DNA from: Rhodospirillum sp. | GTDB taxonomy: Bacteria > Pseudomonadota > Alphaproteobacteria > Rhodospirillales > Rhodospirillaceae | Length of the DNA stretch: 64,000 bases | Reading direction: 5' to 3' | Assembly (NCBI GenBank): GCA_021741145.1 | Contig: JAIOYK010000002.1 | Location: forward strand, 1-64,000 | Part shown: positions 50,162-59,324 of the stretch, in pieces | Position numbering within the stretch: the stretch's first letter is position 1 | Layout of the letters: each line of letters begins with the position of its first letter | Made by a program: the position numbers and the translations under genes | The notes under the pieces: model-generated | Database searches by the model: none | Told to the model about the DNA's origin: nothing | The model's input: only the letters and a program-made list of their open reading frames with translations

Positions 50162-50953
50162 ATGGATCTAGGTACGATCATTGGCGTCGTTGCTGGTTTG
50201 GTCATCGTCTGCGTGGCCATCCTGCTCGGGTCTGATTTCGGGATCTTCATCAACCTTCCCAGTCTGCTGATCGTTTTCGGCGGAACCTTTGCGGTGACCT
50301 TGATCAAGTTCAACCTGAAGGACGTTCTGGGCTGCTTTAAGCTGGCGATCAGCATCGCCTTCAAGAACAGCAAGAGCGACCCCGAATATCTGGTCAATAC
50401 AGCCATTGAGATGGCCACGGCGGTCCGCAAGAATGGCCTCCGCGCCTTGGAAAACTTCAAGGTCGCGAATGATATTTTCCAACGGGGGGCCGGCCTGTGC
50501 GCCGATGGCCACGGAGCCGACGTGATCCGGGAAACCCTGACCAAGGAAGTAAACCTGACCATCCTGCGCCAGGACAAGGCGGAGAAGATGTTCCGTGGCA
50601 TCGGTGAATCCGCTCCGGCCTTTGGGATGTTGGGAACCCTTGTCGGTCTGGTACAGATGCTGTCGAACATGAGCGACGTTAACACCATCGGCCCGGCCAT
50701 GGCCGTGGCCCTTCTCACCACTTTTTATGGTGCCTTGGTCGCCAATGCCGTGGCGCTGCCCATCGCCGATAAGCTCGCGGAGAAGACGGAGAACGACCAA
50801 GTCAATCTGGATCTCATTATGAACGCGGTCTTGCAGATCCACGCCAATCAGAACCCCATGGTGCTCGCCGAGATTCTGCAGATTTACCTGCCCACGGCCG
50901 GTGGCGGGAAGGGCGCCAGGGGCGGCGGCAAGGGCAAGAAGAGGGCGGCATAG
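50162..50953 (+). CDS. MotA/PomA-like stator subunit
   Basis: 263 residues with four hydrophobic segments; the block GESAPAFGMLGTLVGLVQML plus AVALLTTFYGALVANAVALP are the pore helices TM3 and TM4 of MotA-family proteins. It pairs with the MotB-like gene 3 bp downstream. It should form a cation channel that powers flagellar rotation. No other flagellar genes are in view. Start ATG 50162 (MDLGTIIGVVAG). Confidence 0.92.
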   Translation: MDLGTIIGVVAGLVIVCVAILLGSDFGIFINLPSLLIVFGGTFAVTLIKFNLKDVLGCFKLAISIAFKNSKSDPEYLVNTAIEMATAVRKNGLRALENFKVANDIFQRGAGLCADGHGADVIRETLTKEVNLTILRQDKAEKMFRGIGESAPAFGMLGTLVGLVQMLSNMSDVNTIGPAMAVALLTTFYGALVANAVALPIADKLAEKTENDQVNLDLIMNAVLQIHANQNPMVLAEILQIYLPTAGGGKGARGGGKGKKRAA

Positions 50954-50956
50954 GCC

Positions 50957-51829
50957 ATGGGCAAGCAAGCACCGGCCGGTGCGCCGATGTGGATGACAAC
51001 CTTCGCGGATCTGATGAGTCTGCTTCTGACGTTCTTCATTTTGTTGCTCTCATTCGCCGAGCTGGACATTGTCAAGTATCGGCAACTCGCCGGTGCCCTG
51101 TCCGAAGCCTTTGGCGTGGCCAAGGAAGACAAAATGACCGGTATGATCGAAGTGGATGGCGTGCTGGGCCGGAAACAGTCCATGAACATGGACCCGACAA
51201 AGGAATCCATGCCCATTTTCAGCGAACTCCGCCCCGAGGTGGAAGCGAATGCGGAAGGGGAAGGGAAGGAGGCGTCCGCTGCCGGGCAGATGCCTACCCT
51301 CAGTAAGGAAGAATTAGAGAAACAGGCTGAAGTGCTCAAGCAGCGAAAAACACGTGAACTGTATGAAAAGCTGACGTCCGAACTGAAGGAGGAGGTGGCC
51401 GGATCCGGCATTCAGATCCAGCGCCTAGGCGGGGAAGTGGTGATTTCCTTCCCCTCGGATATTTCCTTTCCTTCGGGCAGTAGCGCGCTGACTTCCCAAT
51501 TTGACCAGATCATCGATCGGATCATTCCCGCCCTGAAATCAGCGGATGGGGAGATCTTCGTCTCCGGGCATACGGATGATGTTCCGCTGGCTGGCGGGGG
51601 GCAATATCAGTCGAACTGGGACCTATCCGCGGCGCGTGCGACGGGGGTGGTCCACAGAATCCTGGAACATGGGATCGATCCCAAGAAAATTACCGTCCAG
51701 GGCTATGGTGACAGTCGCCCTATCGGGGACAATGGAACCGTGGAGGGGCGGTCTAAAAACCGGCGGGTGGAAATCTCCATCGTCGCCATCGAGCCCAAGC
51801 TCGACCCCATGGGCAACGAGGTTCAATAG
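50957..51829 (+). CDS. MotB/PomB-like stator subunit
   Basis: 290 residues. TM helix with the channel aspartate in TTFADLMSLLLTFFILLLSF, a linker of about 120 residues and an OmpA-type peptidoglycan-binding domain (VSGHTDDVPLAGG, NWDLSAARATGVV, VQGYGDSRPIGDN). It anchors the stator to the cell wall. The linker is charged and partly coiled coil. Confidence 0.93.
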   Translation: MGKQAPAGAPMWMTTFADLMSLLLTFFILLLSFAELDIVKYRQLAGALSEAFGVAKEDKMTGMIEVDGVLGRKQSMNMDPTKESMPIFSELRPEVEANAEGEGKEASAAGQMPTLSKEELEKQAEVLKQRKTRELYEKLTSELKEEVAGSGIQIQRLGGEVVISFPSDISFPSGSSALTSQFDQIIDRIIPALKSADGEIFVSGHTDDVPLAGGGQYQSNWDLSAARATGVVHRILEHGIDPKKITVQGYGDSRPIGDNGTVEGRSKNRRVEISIVAIEPKLDPMGNEVQ

Positions 51830-51995
51830 GACTCCCCAGTTGATCGATGGGGCGGTCAAGTCTGTATTATTTTTGGACCGAAATAATCCACTAGCTCAAG
51901 GTCGGTATTTTCCGGCATACTCCGCTCGTACAATGGGTAGCCTGGGCAGGGGGTCCTCGCCCCATTGCCCCATAGTCCGAGGAGGAGTTTCATTC

Positions 51996-52319
51996 ATGCG
52001 TGTGTTTCCCCTGGTCGCCGTTACCGCCACCGCCTTGGTTTTGGCGACGTCGCCGGTGTTGGCCGAGGATCTGGATTTTCTTCTCACGAATAAGTCCGGT
52101 GCGGCCATCACGGCTTTCCATGTTTCCCACGCCGGTACGGATCAGTGGGAAGAAAACCTGATGGAGGGTTCCTACCTGCCTGACGGGAATGAAATCACCG
52201 TTCATATCGGTGATGGCCGGGACGTCTGCGTCTATGACATCCGCACTGAATTCGACGACGGCGATGTCTTCGAGGATTATGGCCTCGATCTCTGCGAATT
52301 GGGTGGCTATTCCTTCTGA
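51996..52319 (+). CDS. Small secreted protein of unknown function
   Basis: 107 residues: Sec signal peptide (cleavage near SPVLAED) and a mature beta-rich domain (FLLTNKSGAAITAFHVSHAG, LPDGNEITVHIGDG) with one cysteine pair (DVCVYDI, LDLCELG). Similar small periplasmic proteins are common in Proteobacteria, function unknown. GGAGGAG precedes the ATG 51996. Confidence 0.8.
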   Translation: MRVFPLVAVTATALVLATSPVLAEDLDFLLTNKSGAAITAFHVSHAGTDQWEENLMEGSYLPDGNEITVHIGDGRDVCVYDIRTEFDDGDVFEDYGLDLCELGGYSF

Positions 52320-52473
52320 TATGGTCCCAATATACGATTGAGATAGGGGGGCTTTTCATTCCCTCGTCTCATTCCCTCGTGCATCCCGATCAGACAAGGC
52401 CTCGCGGAACGGCAAGCCCGAATGTGATCGCGACCTTATGAGCGCAAACCTTCAATCACGCCCTCACCGAATC

Positions 52474-52503
52474 TGTTGGCATGACTCGCAAGTCGTGCCA
52501 ACA
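52474..52503. terminator. Hairpin between converging genes
   Basis: TGTTGGCATGACT (52474-52486) pairs with AGTCGTGCCAACA (52491-52503) over 13 bp with one wobble around a 4-nt loop. T-tracts are poor on both sides, but the position between converging genes favours a bidirectional terminator. Confidence 0.5.
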
Positions 52504-52526
52504 GGCTTCTCTTCGGACATGCGCGC

Positions 52527-53012
52527 CTATTCACTGCGCCAGGGCATGATGGGTACGCTGCTGACGGAGTGCTTTGGGCTGCCTTCGATAAGTTTGTCGC
52601 TGATAACCAAGTAGATCAGAACGTTGCGCTTCTTGTCCAAGAAGCGGCGCACGGACAACTTTTTGAACAGGATGGATCGGCGTTCGGAGAAGACTGTCTC
52701 GCCGGGGTCGAAATCCTCCAGGATGTCGATGGGACCAACCTGTCGGCAGGCGATGGAGCTGTCCGACGGATCCTCCGCCAATCCGACCATGCCCGACAGC
52801 CCGCCGGTGCGCGGCCGGGTCAAGTGGCAGGTGACCCCCGAAACCTTGGGATCGTCGAAGGCTTCAATGCAAATCTTGTGGTCCGGACCCAGCATCTTGA
52901 ACACCGTTGAAACACAGCCGATTTCCTCCGCCGCCGCGTCCGGGGCCATGGCCAGGGGAGTCAGGGTGAGGCTGGCCAGAATGCCAAGGGTCTTTCCGGT
53001 CAATCGTACCAT
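52527..53012 (-). CDS. creA: CreA family periplasmic protein
   Basis: 161 residues: signal peptide (LASLTLTPLAMAPDAAAEE) and the CreA domain (IGCVSTVFKMLGPDHKICIE, GVTCHLTRPRTGGLSG, PWRSE tail). CreA is widespread in Proteobacteria and has no proven function. ATG 53012 has GAAGGAAG upstream. Confidence 0.92.
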   Translation of the reverse strand: MVRLTGKTLGILASLTLTPLAMAPDAAAEEIGCVSTVFKMLGPDHKICIEAFDDPKVSGVTCHLTRPRTGGLSGMVGLAEDPSDSSIACRQVGPIDILEDFDPGETVFSERRSILFKKLSVRRFLDKKRNVLIYLVISDKLIEGSPKHSVSSVPIMPWRSE

Positions 53013-53122
53013 GTCGTTTCTTCCTTCGCCGCTTGCAACCCACCCCGGCGGCGGGACGCGCGCGGGCAAAGGGTGTTCGTGGGGCGCGTCGGTGGCAAGG
53101 GAAAAAGGCGTGACGAGATGTG

Positions 53123-53156
53123 AAAAAGGGCCCCCGGTAAATACCGGGGGCCCTTT
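53123..53156 (-). terminator. Terminator of tRNA-His
   Basis: Perfect 15-bp arms (53125-53139 and 53142-53156) with a 2-nt loop, followed on the minus strand by T residues; 31 bp downstream of the tRNA 3' end. Confidence 0.88.
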
Positions 53157-53186
53157 CTACCGACACCGGTCGCTGGAACCGGAAAT

Positions 53187-53264
53187 TGGGGCGAGTGATC
53201 GGATTTGAACCGACGGCCTCATGGACCACAACCACGCGCTCTAACCAACTGAGCTACACCCGCC
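53187..53264 (-). tRNA. tRNA-His (anticodon GTG)
   Basis: The cloverleaf is complete on the minus strand: acceptor GGCGGGT.., D-arm AGCTCAGTTGGTTAGAGC, anticodon loop TTGTGGT, and T-arm GGTTCAAATCC. The gene encodes the extra 5' guanosine (G-1) paired with C73, and the CCA tail. Several other alphaproteobacterial lineages lack G-1:C73, so this copy is of the canonical type. Confidence 0.95.
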
Positions 53265-53306
53265 ATCGTCGGAGGCGCAGTGTTTAAACCAGGTTTGGAC
53301 CCCGCG

Positions 53307-54491
53307 TCAAGCACCGATACGCGGGAATTCCTTTTGGCCGAAATGGCGGGTCAGGCGTTCGATGGCCCCGTCCAGGGCGTCGTCCATTTTGGCGAAGCAG
53401 AAGCGGGCGAAATGATCGGGTCCGCTCCCCTGGTAGAAGGCGCTGACCGGCACCGCGGTGACCCCCGCCTCGATGGTAATATGGCGGCAGAACGCCACGT
53501 CGGTGCCCGTAAACCCCAGGGGCCGGAAATCGGTCGTCAGGAAGTAGGTGCCCGCGCAATCCAGGACATCGAACCCCACCCGACCGAGGCCGGTGGCGAG
53601 ACGGTCCCTGCGGGCGGCCATGTCCTTGGCGAGACCGGCGAAATAGGCCTCCTCCTTGGCCAGTCCCTCGGCGACGGCGGCCTGCAGGGGGATGGGGGTG
53701 GTGAAGGTGATGAACTGATGGGTCTTGGCGATGGGGGCGAGCAGGGCCGGGGCGGCGACGACATAGCCCACTTTCCAGTTCGTGATGGAAAAGGTCTTGC
53801 CCGCCGACCCAATCCGCGCCACCCGGTCGCGCATGCCCGGCAATCCCATCATCGAAACATGGGGGCGACCATCGAAGACCAGATGTTCGTAAACTTCGTC
53901 GCAAATGGCATAGGCGTCATGGCGGATCACCAGGTCGGCGATGAAGGTCAGTTCCTCCTCGGTGAAAACCTTGGCGCAGGGATTCATGGGGGAATTGACC
54001 AGGATCACCTTGGTTCTGTCGGAGAAGGCGGCCGCGAGAGATTCCCTTGGCAGGTCCCAATTGGGGGGCTCCAGACGCACCAGCTTGGGAATGCCTCCGG
54101 CCCGGCGGACGATGGGCAGATAGCTGTCATAGAGGGGCTCGATCAGCACGACCTCGTCTCCGGGTTCGATCAGGCCGAATAGGCAATCAGCCAGGGCTTC
54201 CGTCGCGCCGGACGTCACCATTACCTCCGTCGCCCAATCCACGTCCAATCCTTGGAAGCGTCGGTCGTGGGTGGCGATGGCCTGGCGTAACTCGGGCAGG
54301 CCCATCATGGGCGGATATTGGTGCGGTCCGGTCAAAAGAGAACGGGACGCCGCGGCGATCACGTCGGCGGGCTCCAAGCCCTCGGGGAACCCTTGGCCCA
54401 GATTGATCGCGCCGTGTTCCTGGGCCAATTGGGACATGACCGTAAAAATGGTCGTTCCCAGTCCGGAAAAAATGCTGTTCGCCGGTTTCAT
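53307..54491 (-). CDS. Class I/II PLP aminotransferase
   Basis: 394 residues. PLP lysine Lys232 in GSAGKTFSITNWKVGY, substrate-carboxylate arginine near HFARFCFAK, and NSPMNPCAKVF for the Asn-Pro element. The general form (FPEGLEPADV, VTSGATEAL) resembles the methionine/kynurenine-type aminotransferases (YbdL, KAT) rather than aspartate aminotransferase. Substrate not certain. ATG 54491. Confidence 0.9.
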   Translation of the reverse strand: MKPANSIFSGLGTTIFTVMSQLAQEHGAINLGQGFPEGLEPADVIAAASRSLLTGPHQYPPMMGLPELRQAIATHDRRFQGLDVDWATEVMVTSGATEALADCLFGLIEPGDEVVLIEPLYDSYLPIVRRAGGIPKLVRLEPPNWDLPRESLAAAFSDRTKVILVNSPMNPCAKVFTEEELTFIADLVIRHDAYAICDEVYEHLVFDGRPHVSMMGLPGMRDRVARIGSAGKTFSITNWKVGYVVAAPALLAPIAKTHQFITFTTPIPLQAAVAEGLAKEEAYFAGLAKDMAARRDRLATGLGRVGFDVLDCAGTYFLTTDFRPLGFTGTDVAFCRHITIEAGVTAVPVSAFYQGSGPDHFARFCFAKMDDALDGAIERLTRHFGQKEFPRIGA

Positions 54492-55211
<720 letters not shown>

Positions 55212-55212
55212 C

Positions 55213-55258
55213 GCGATTCGAGGAGAGGAGGGTCCGGTTTTCCGGTTCCTCAAATCGC
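55213..55258 (+). promoter_or_regulatory. Hairpin between glnB and glnA
   Basis: Outer arms GCGATT (55213-55218) and AATCGC (55253-55258) enclose GAGG...CCTC and CCGG-TTTT-CCGG, giving one long imperfect stem immediately after the glnB stop. There is no T-run, so processing or partial attenuation that sets the glnB:glnA ratio is more likely than full termination. Confidence 0.45.
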
Positions 55259-55471
55259 TCAAGGACTTCAGGAGCCGGTTCCGGTTCCCAATCAGGCACG
55301 GCCACCGGCCGACCCACGCTTCACGGCATGACCATTTTCAGGGGGCATCCGTGGGCTGGCGAAGGTGGCACCGGACCAGTCAAATGGGCCGGTTCATACC
55401 CGGCGTCGGGTCGGTTTGATCCGGGCGCCGATCTCCGACAGGCTTATTCAACCAAGTGGGAAAGCAAGGTC

Positions 55472-56881
55472 ATGTCCGACGTTAAGACCATCATGGAAAT
55501 GATTAAGGAAAACGACGTCAAATTCGTCGATTTCCGCTTCACCGATCCGAAGGGCAAGTGGCAGCACACCGCCCAGTACGTGACCACCATCGATGATGAG
55601 ACCCTGACCGAGGGGATCATGTTCGACGGTTCGTCCATCGCGGGTTGGAAAGAGATCAACGAATCCGACATGATCCTGAAGCCGGACCTCGCGTCCGCGG
55701 TCATGGATCCGTTCGCGGCCCAGCCGCAGCTGATTCTGTTCTGCGACGTGATCGAGCCCGCCACCGGTCAACTCTATGATCGCTGCCCGCGGTCGATCGC
55801 CAAGCGCGCCCTGGCCCACATGGCGGCCACCGGCGTCGGTGACACGGCCTACTTCGGTCCCGAAGCCGAATTCTTCGTCTTCGATGACGTGCGTTTCGAA
55901 GTCACGATGAACAAGGTCTCCTACGAGTTTGAATCCGAAGAAGGCCCCTACGTTTCCGGCAAGCTCTTCGACGAGGGCAACTACGGCCACCGTCCGGATG
56001 TCAAGGGCGGCTACTTCCCGGTCCCGCCGGTGGATAGCGCCACCGACCTGCGCGCCGAGATGCTGACCACCATGGCCGAAATGGGCATGCCCGTGGAAAA
56101 GCATCACCACGAGGTGGCCCCGTCGCAGCATGAGCTGGGTGTGAAATTCAACACCCTGATCGAATCCGCCGACGACATGCAGAAGTACAAGTACGTCGTC
56201 CACATGGTGGCCCACGCCTATGGCAAGACCGCCACGTTCATGCCGAAGCCCCTCGCGGGGGACAATGGCTCGGGCATGCACGTCCACCAGTCCATCTGGA
56301 AAGACGGTAAGCCCCTGTTCGCCGGGTCCGGATACGCCGACCTGTCCGACATGGCGCTCTACTACATTGGCGGCATCATTAAGCACGCCAAGGCCCTGAA
56401 CGCCTTCACCAACCCGTCCACCAACTCCTACAAGCGTCTGATACCCGGTTTCGAGGCTCCGGTGCTGCTGGCCTACTCCGCCCGCAACCGCTCCGCCTCT
56501 TGCCGTATCCCCTACGTCGCCAGCCCCAAGGGCAAGCGCGTCGAGGTCCGTTTCCCGGATCCGACCGCCAACCCCTACTTGGCGTTCGCGGCCATGTTGA
56601 TGGCTGGCTTGGACGGCATCGAGAACAAAATCCACCCGGGCGATCCGATGGATAAGAACCTGTACGACCTGCCCCCCGAGGAGTTGGCCAACGTTCCGAC
56701 CGTCGCCGGGTCCCTCCGGGAAGCTCTGCAGTCCCTGGACGCCGACCGGTCCTTCCTGACCAAGGGTGGTGTGTTCTCCGACGACATGATCGACTCCTAC
56801 ATGGCCTTGAAGTGGGACGAAGTGTATAACTTCGAGCATTCTCCCCACCCCATCGAATACAAGATGTACTATTCCTGCTAA
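55472..56881 (+). CDS. glnA: Glutamine synthetase type I
   Basis: 469 residues. It makes glutamine from glutamate and ammonia with ATP. Active-site motifs: [41 protein letters not shown] and [10 protein letters not shown]. The adenylylation tyrosine is Tyr398 in NLYDLPPEE, so GlnE control is expected. ATG 55472 begins [15 protein letters not shown] as usual. It is downstream of glnB by 260 bp and ends before a strong terminator. Confidence 0.97.
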   Translation: MSDVKTIMEMIKENDVKFVDFRFTDPKGKWQHTAQYVTTIDDETLTEGIMFDGSSIAGWKEINESDMILKPDLASAVMDPFAAQPQLILFCDVIEPATGQLYDRCPRSIAKRALAHMAATGVGDTAYFGPEAEFFVFDDVRFEVTMNKVSYEFESEEGPYVSGKLFDEGNYGHRPDVKGGYFPVPPVDSATDLRAEMLTTMAEMGMPVEKHHHEVAPSQHELGVKFNTLIESADDMQKYKYVVHMVAHAYGKTATFMPKPLAGDNGSGMHVHQSIWKDGKPLFAGSGYADLSDMALYYIGGIIKHAKALNAFTNPSTNSYKRLIPGFEAPVLLAYSARNRSASCRIPYVASPKGKRVEVRFPDPTANPYLAFAAMLMAGLDGIENKIHPGDPMDKNLYDLPPEELANVPTVAGSLREALQSLDADRSFLTKGGVFSDDMIDSYMALKWDEVYNFEHSPHPIEYKMYYSC

Positions 56882-56987
56882 GAGGGTCCACTTGCGCGAA
56901 GGCTGCTTCGGCGGTTTTCACGGCTCCGTTATCGAGCGGCGTCCGGACGTAAGGTGGTCGCTCGGGATGGGAAGCAAGACAGGGAAG

Positions 56988-57013
56988 AGGCCCCGATTGT
57001 TCGGGGCCTTTTT
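56988..57013 (+). terminator. Rho-independent terminator of glnA
   Basis: AGGCCCCGA and TCGGGGCCT form a 9-bp stem around TTGT followed by a T5 run, 107 bp after the glnA stop. Confidence 0.92.
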
Positions 57014-57146
57014 CGTTGGGGCGTTCTCGTGGGGAGGATCCTCATTTGGCATCGCGCTTCACGACTGTTCGCGATTCGCAAAAGGGTTTGAGGGCATCGG
57101 AATTTTTCAGGTATTGGAATCATTGTAAGAAATTTTTCGATTGGTT

Positions 57147-57162
57147 TGGCACGACGGATGCT
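57147..57162 (+). promoter_or_regulatory. Second sigma-54 promoter, downstream of glnA
   Basis: TGGCACGACGGATGCT has GG (57148-57149) and GC (57160-57161) with exactly 10 bp between them and shares 10 of the 16 positions with the glnB site. An AT-rich segment (AATTTTTCGATTGG) lies just upstream. The predicted start is near 57173. Confidence 0.7.
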
Positions 57163-57172
57163 CATGTTTGCA

Positions 57173-57332
57173 AACCCTCCTCCTCCTCCCGATCAATCAA
57201 GGAGGGCTTCTCGGAGGCGTTGGACTTGGGTCCGTCGGAGGTATCAAACCGCACTTCCCCGCGGCGAACCGGTGGGTTTTATTCAGCGCCTTGCGAATAG
57301 GGGCGATCCGTCAAGGACCGCCCCTATTTTTT
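57173..57332 (+). ncRNA. Predicted sigma-54-dependent small RNA with anti-Shine-Dalgarno loop
   Basis: A transcript of about 160 nt is bounded by the sigma-54 promoter and a strong terminator. Its 5' end folds as CCCTCCT (57175-57181) with AGGAGGG (57200-57206); the 18-nt loop displays CCTCCTCCC (57182-57190), complementary to ribosome-binding sites. This motif in a hairpin loop is the mark of the alphaproteobacterial cuckoo/CcsR-type RNAs as I recall them. Position directly after glnA and the promoter type suggest expression under nitrogen limitation. No known nitrogen sRNA is recognised by sequence. Confidence 0.6.
57296..57332 (+). terminator. Rho-independent terminator of the predicted sRNA
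   Basis: AATAGGGGCG (57296-57305) and CGCCCCTATT (57319-57328) form a perfect 10-bp stem, with TCC/GGA pairing inside the loop, followed by a T6 run. No protein gene precedes it on this strand after the glnA terminator. Confidence 0.88.
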
Positions 57333-57357
57333 CCTTTAGACATTTGGATTCGGCTTT

Positions 57358-57486
57358 TTAGTGGGAGATGGATCCCAGGGCCGATAGCACTGCCATGCCA
57401 AGGGCACTGCCCAGCAGCAGAATGGCGGGCTTGACGATGGTCGACGCCATGGTATTTCCAGCGCGCTCATAGACAATAAATCGCAT
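57358..57486 (-). CDS. 42-residue single-pass membrane protein
   Basis: A minus-strand frame with start ATG 57486 and stop TAA 57358-57360 encodes a short polar N-terminus (MRFIVYERAGNTMASTIVK) and one hydrophobic helix (PAILLLGSALGMAVLSALG). A good ribosome-binding site (CAGGAG) lies 8-9 bp before the ATG. The N-terminus is faintly like Flp pilin (xESGxTA) but lacks the pilin glutamate motif. It converges on the predicted sRNA. Function unknown. Confidence 0.6.
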   Translation of the reverse strand: MRFIVYERAGNTMASTIVKPAILLLGSALGMAVLSALGSISH

Positions 57487-57647
57487 GGCCGTATTCTCCT
57501 GATCCGGATGCTCCGCCTCTTCACAAGGGGACAATCATTCCGTGGATCTTGATTTGACCCGGTTATTCGGGCGGAGCTATGGCCGGTTGCGTGCGTAATA
57601 AGGCGTTTTAGCGATTTTTCCCGCGCACGGCGGTTGTCGGATGGATT

Positions 57648-58055
57648 TTATCCGGCGTGGCGGCTGCTCTGAAACAAATTCATGGTGAAGCAAAGAACAC
57701 CACCGGTCACGGCGAGTGACCCCACAACCACCAAAGGTTCGCTGTCCTCGAATCCCAGGTTCAGGGCGGCCAATGCCACCATCATTACCGGCAACCCCAA
57801 CCCATGCAGCCAGAGGTGCGCCGTACAAAGGACGCGCTGCGTCAGGCTTGGCATGACGGCATAGATCAGGCCTGTCAGCCCAAGAGAAGCCCATCCCAGG
57901 AGATTGATATGGGTGTGGACGGGGCGGAGCTGGAAGTCATGACTGGCCGCCATGCCAAGACCCAAGGCCAAGCCAAGGCAGAGGTATAAGCTGGCCATCA
58001 GAAGGCAAATCAGGGCGGGCCGGGGAAGCGGGTCACGGTGCGGGATGGGGGACAT
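57648..58055 (-). CDS. Small four-helix membrane protein, haem-copper-oxidase subunit I-like
   Basis: 135 residues, four hydrophobic segments. The motif HTHINLLGWASLGLTGLIYA matches the helix that carries haem-ligand histidines in small subunit-I-like proteins found in denitrifiers and other Proteobacteria, whose role is unknown. It is divergent from a MarR gene whose operator lies in the shared gap, so that regulator probably controls it. Confidence 0.75.
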   Translation of the reverse strand: MSPIPHRDPLPRPALICLLMASLYLCLGLALGLGMAASHDFQLRPVHTHINLLGWASLGLTGLIYAVMPSLTQRVLCTAHLWLHGLGLPVMMVALAALNLGFEDSEPLVVVGSLAVTGGVLCFTMNLFQSSRHAG

Positions 58056-58084
58056 GCGGGGACCTTCTTCAATGGGGTTCAGTT

Positions 58085-58112
58085 AGACAGATAAACTGTC
58101 TTAAATAGACAG
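58085..58112. promoter_or_regulatory. Probable operator of the MarR regulator
   Basis: AGACAG-ATAAA-CTGTCT (58085-58101) is a perfect inverted repeat and a third half-site AGACAG follows at 58107-58112. The spacing and location between divergent genes are right for a MarR dimer that blocks both promoters. Confidence 0.7.
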
Positions 58113-58141
58113 AAAGCATGCCTATATGTCAAGCTGTCCCC

Positions 58142-58603
58142 ATGAAAAGTGGAAGTTATCCTGATCGGCACCGTACCCTGGGTGCCTTGTTGCGAGCGCC
58201 CTGGCGGGTGCTTGAGGGGCGCGTTTACGGCGCAATGGCGGAGCGGGGGTTCCCGGAGGTTCGCCCGGCCCATGGCGTGGTCTTCCGCCATATCGAGGCC
58301 GATGGATCGCGGGTTTCCGACCTCGCGGATCGCGCGGGTATGGCCAAGCAAAGCATGGCCTACCTTGTTTCTCATCTGGAGGAGCATGGCTATTTGCGTG
58401 TTGGTCCGGATCCCTTGGACGGTCGGGCCAAGCGGGTCATTTTAACGGAGCGCGGAGAGGCGGTCCTCAAGGCAGCCCATGACCTTAGCCGGTCCATCGA
58501 GGCTGAATGGGCCTTGGCTATCGGCGCGGGACCCATGGAGACCCTGAAACGGGATCTGGGGCGCCTATGGGATTACCTGGAGGCCGAGGATCACCAAAGC
58601 TGA
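58142..58603 (+). CDS. MarR-family transcription regulator
   Basis: About 153 residues (161 if ATG 58118 is used). Winged helix with VSDLADRAGMAKQSMAYLVS and the wing DGRAKRVILTERG. ATG 58142 is preferred: the operator and a TATATG hexamer at 58123-58128 place transcription start at about 58135, close to this codon, so the message may be leaderless. No ribosome-binding site is visible for either start. Confidence 0.88.
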   Translation: MKSGSYPDRHRTLGALLRAPWRVLEGRVYGAMAERGFPEVRPAHGVVFRHIEADGSRVSDLADRAGMAKQSMAYLVSHLEEHGYLRVGPDPLDGRAKRVILTERGEAVLKAAHDLSRSIEAEWALAIGAGPMETLKRDLGRLWDYLEAEDHQS

Positions 58604-59283
58604 AGGGAGCGGACCGCGGTGATTTGCTTTTGCCCTTCTGTTGGGCGGCTATAGGGGGCCGCGGCCGTGCGCGGCGTGGTCCGGATGGCGCCGGTCTCGG
58701 GTAGGGACCGGGCCTCCTCCTGGTGGTCGGGCGTGATCGACGCGATCCGCGTGTCCGAATGGATAAAGCCCAGGGCCGAGTAAACCCGTCCGTAGCCGTT
58801 GACCTCCGGGTGCATGAAGCGCACTTGGCTCCAATCGTTGGCTTGAGAGACGTCTTGCGCGGGCATGTTTTCGTAAATCCGACCCCGGGTCTTGTCGTCC
58901 CATCCCCAATTGGCATGGCTAACGCGGATAACCCGGGGACCTTCAATACCGGTGACCACGGCCACGTGACCCGATCGCAGGCGGCTGTCCGGCCGCAGGG
59001 TGAGCACGGCTCCCAGGCGGGGCGTATTGTCCCGCGCATAGCGCCCCTCGGCCTGGGTCCACCAGGTGTCCGCGTCCCCCTGGATACGGACACCGGAGAT
59101 CGCGCGGGCATAGGGTACGCACCAAACGAAGCTTTCATCGCCCGTATAGCGGGGCACACTCATGGAACCGGGCGTGGTTGTCGCGCCTCGCCCCCCACCG
59201 CAGCCCGCGAGGACCAATAGGGTGAGCAGCGCCAGGGCGAGCCGCGCGCGCGCCAAGGGGGGGTGGAAAGACGTCACGGTCAT
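58591..59283 (-). CDS. CHAP-domain lipoprotein, probable peptidoglycan amidase
   Basis: 230 residues. A lipobox LVLAGC at residue 27 marks it as a lipoprotein. The CHAP core has the catalytic Cys in FVWCVPYARA and His in RSGHVAVVTGIEGP, with the Asn in VSHANWGWDD. Such enzymes cut peptide crosslinks or act in septum splitting. The last 45 residues are a Pro/Thr/Ala tail. It overlaps the MarR gene end by 13 bp, converging. Confidence 0.88.
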   Translation of the reverse strand: MTVTSFHPPLARARLALALLTLLVLAGCGGGRGATTTPGSMSVPRYTGDESFVWCVPYARAISGVRIQGDADTWWTQAEGRYARDNTPRLGAVLTLRPDSRLRSGHVAVVTGIEGPRVIRVSHANWGWDDKTRGRIYENMPAQDVSQANDWSQVRFMHPEVNGYGRVYSALGFIHSDTRIASITPDHQEEARSLPETGAIRTTPRTAAAPYSRPTEGQKQITAVRSLQLW

Positions 59284-59324
59284 CGGTCCCAGCCTCTGGT
59301 GAGGGGCACCTGGGCGCGGGTGGA

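Larger units (their letters stand above)
57014..57357. other. Gap after glnA holding the predicted sRNA locus
   Basis: After the glnA terminator the gap contains, in order, an AT-rich stretch, a sigma-54 promoter, the predicted small RNA and its terminator, each given separately. No protein-coding gene is convincing: the two ATG codons at 57158 and 57164 lie before the predicted transcript start. Confidence 0.55.

Noticed and set aside
57146-57361. Arginine-rich 71-codon frame across the predicted sRNA
   Set aside because: Its ATG precedes the predicted transcript start, no ribosome-binding site is present, it runs through the terminator hairpin and composition is unlike a protein.
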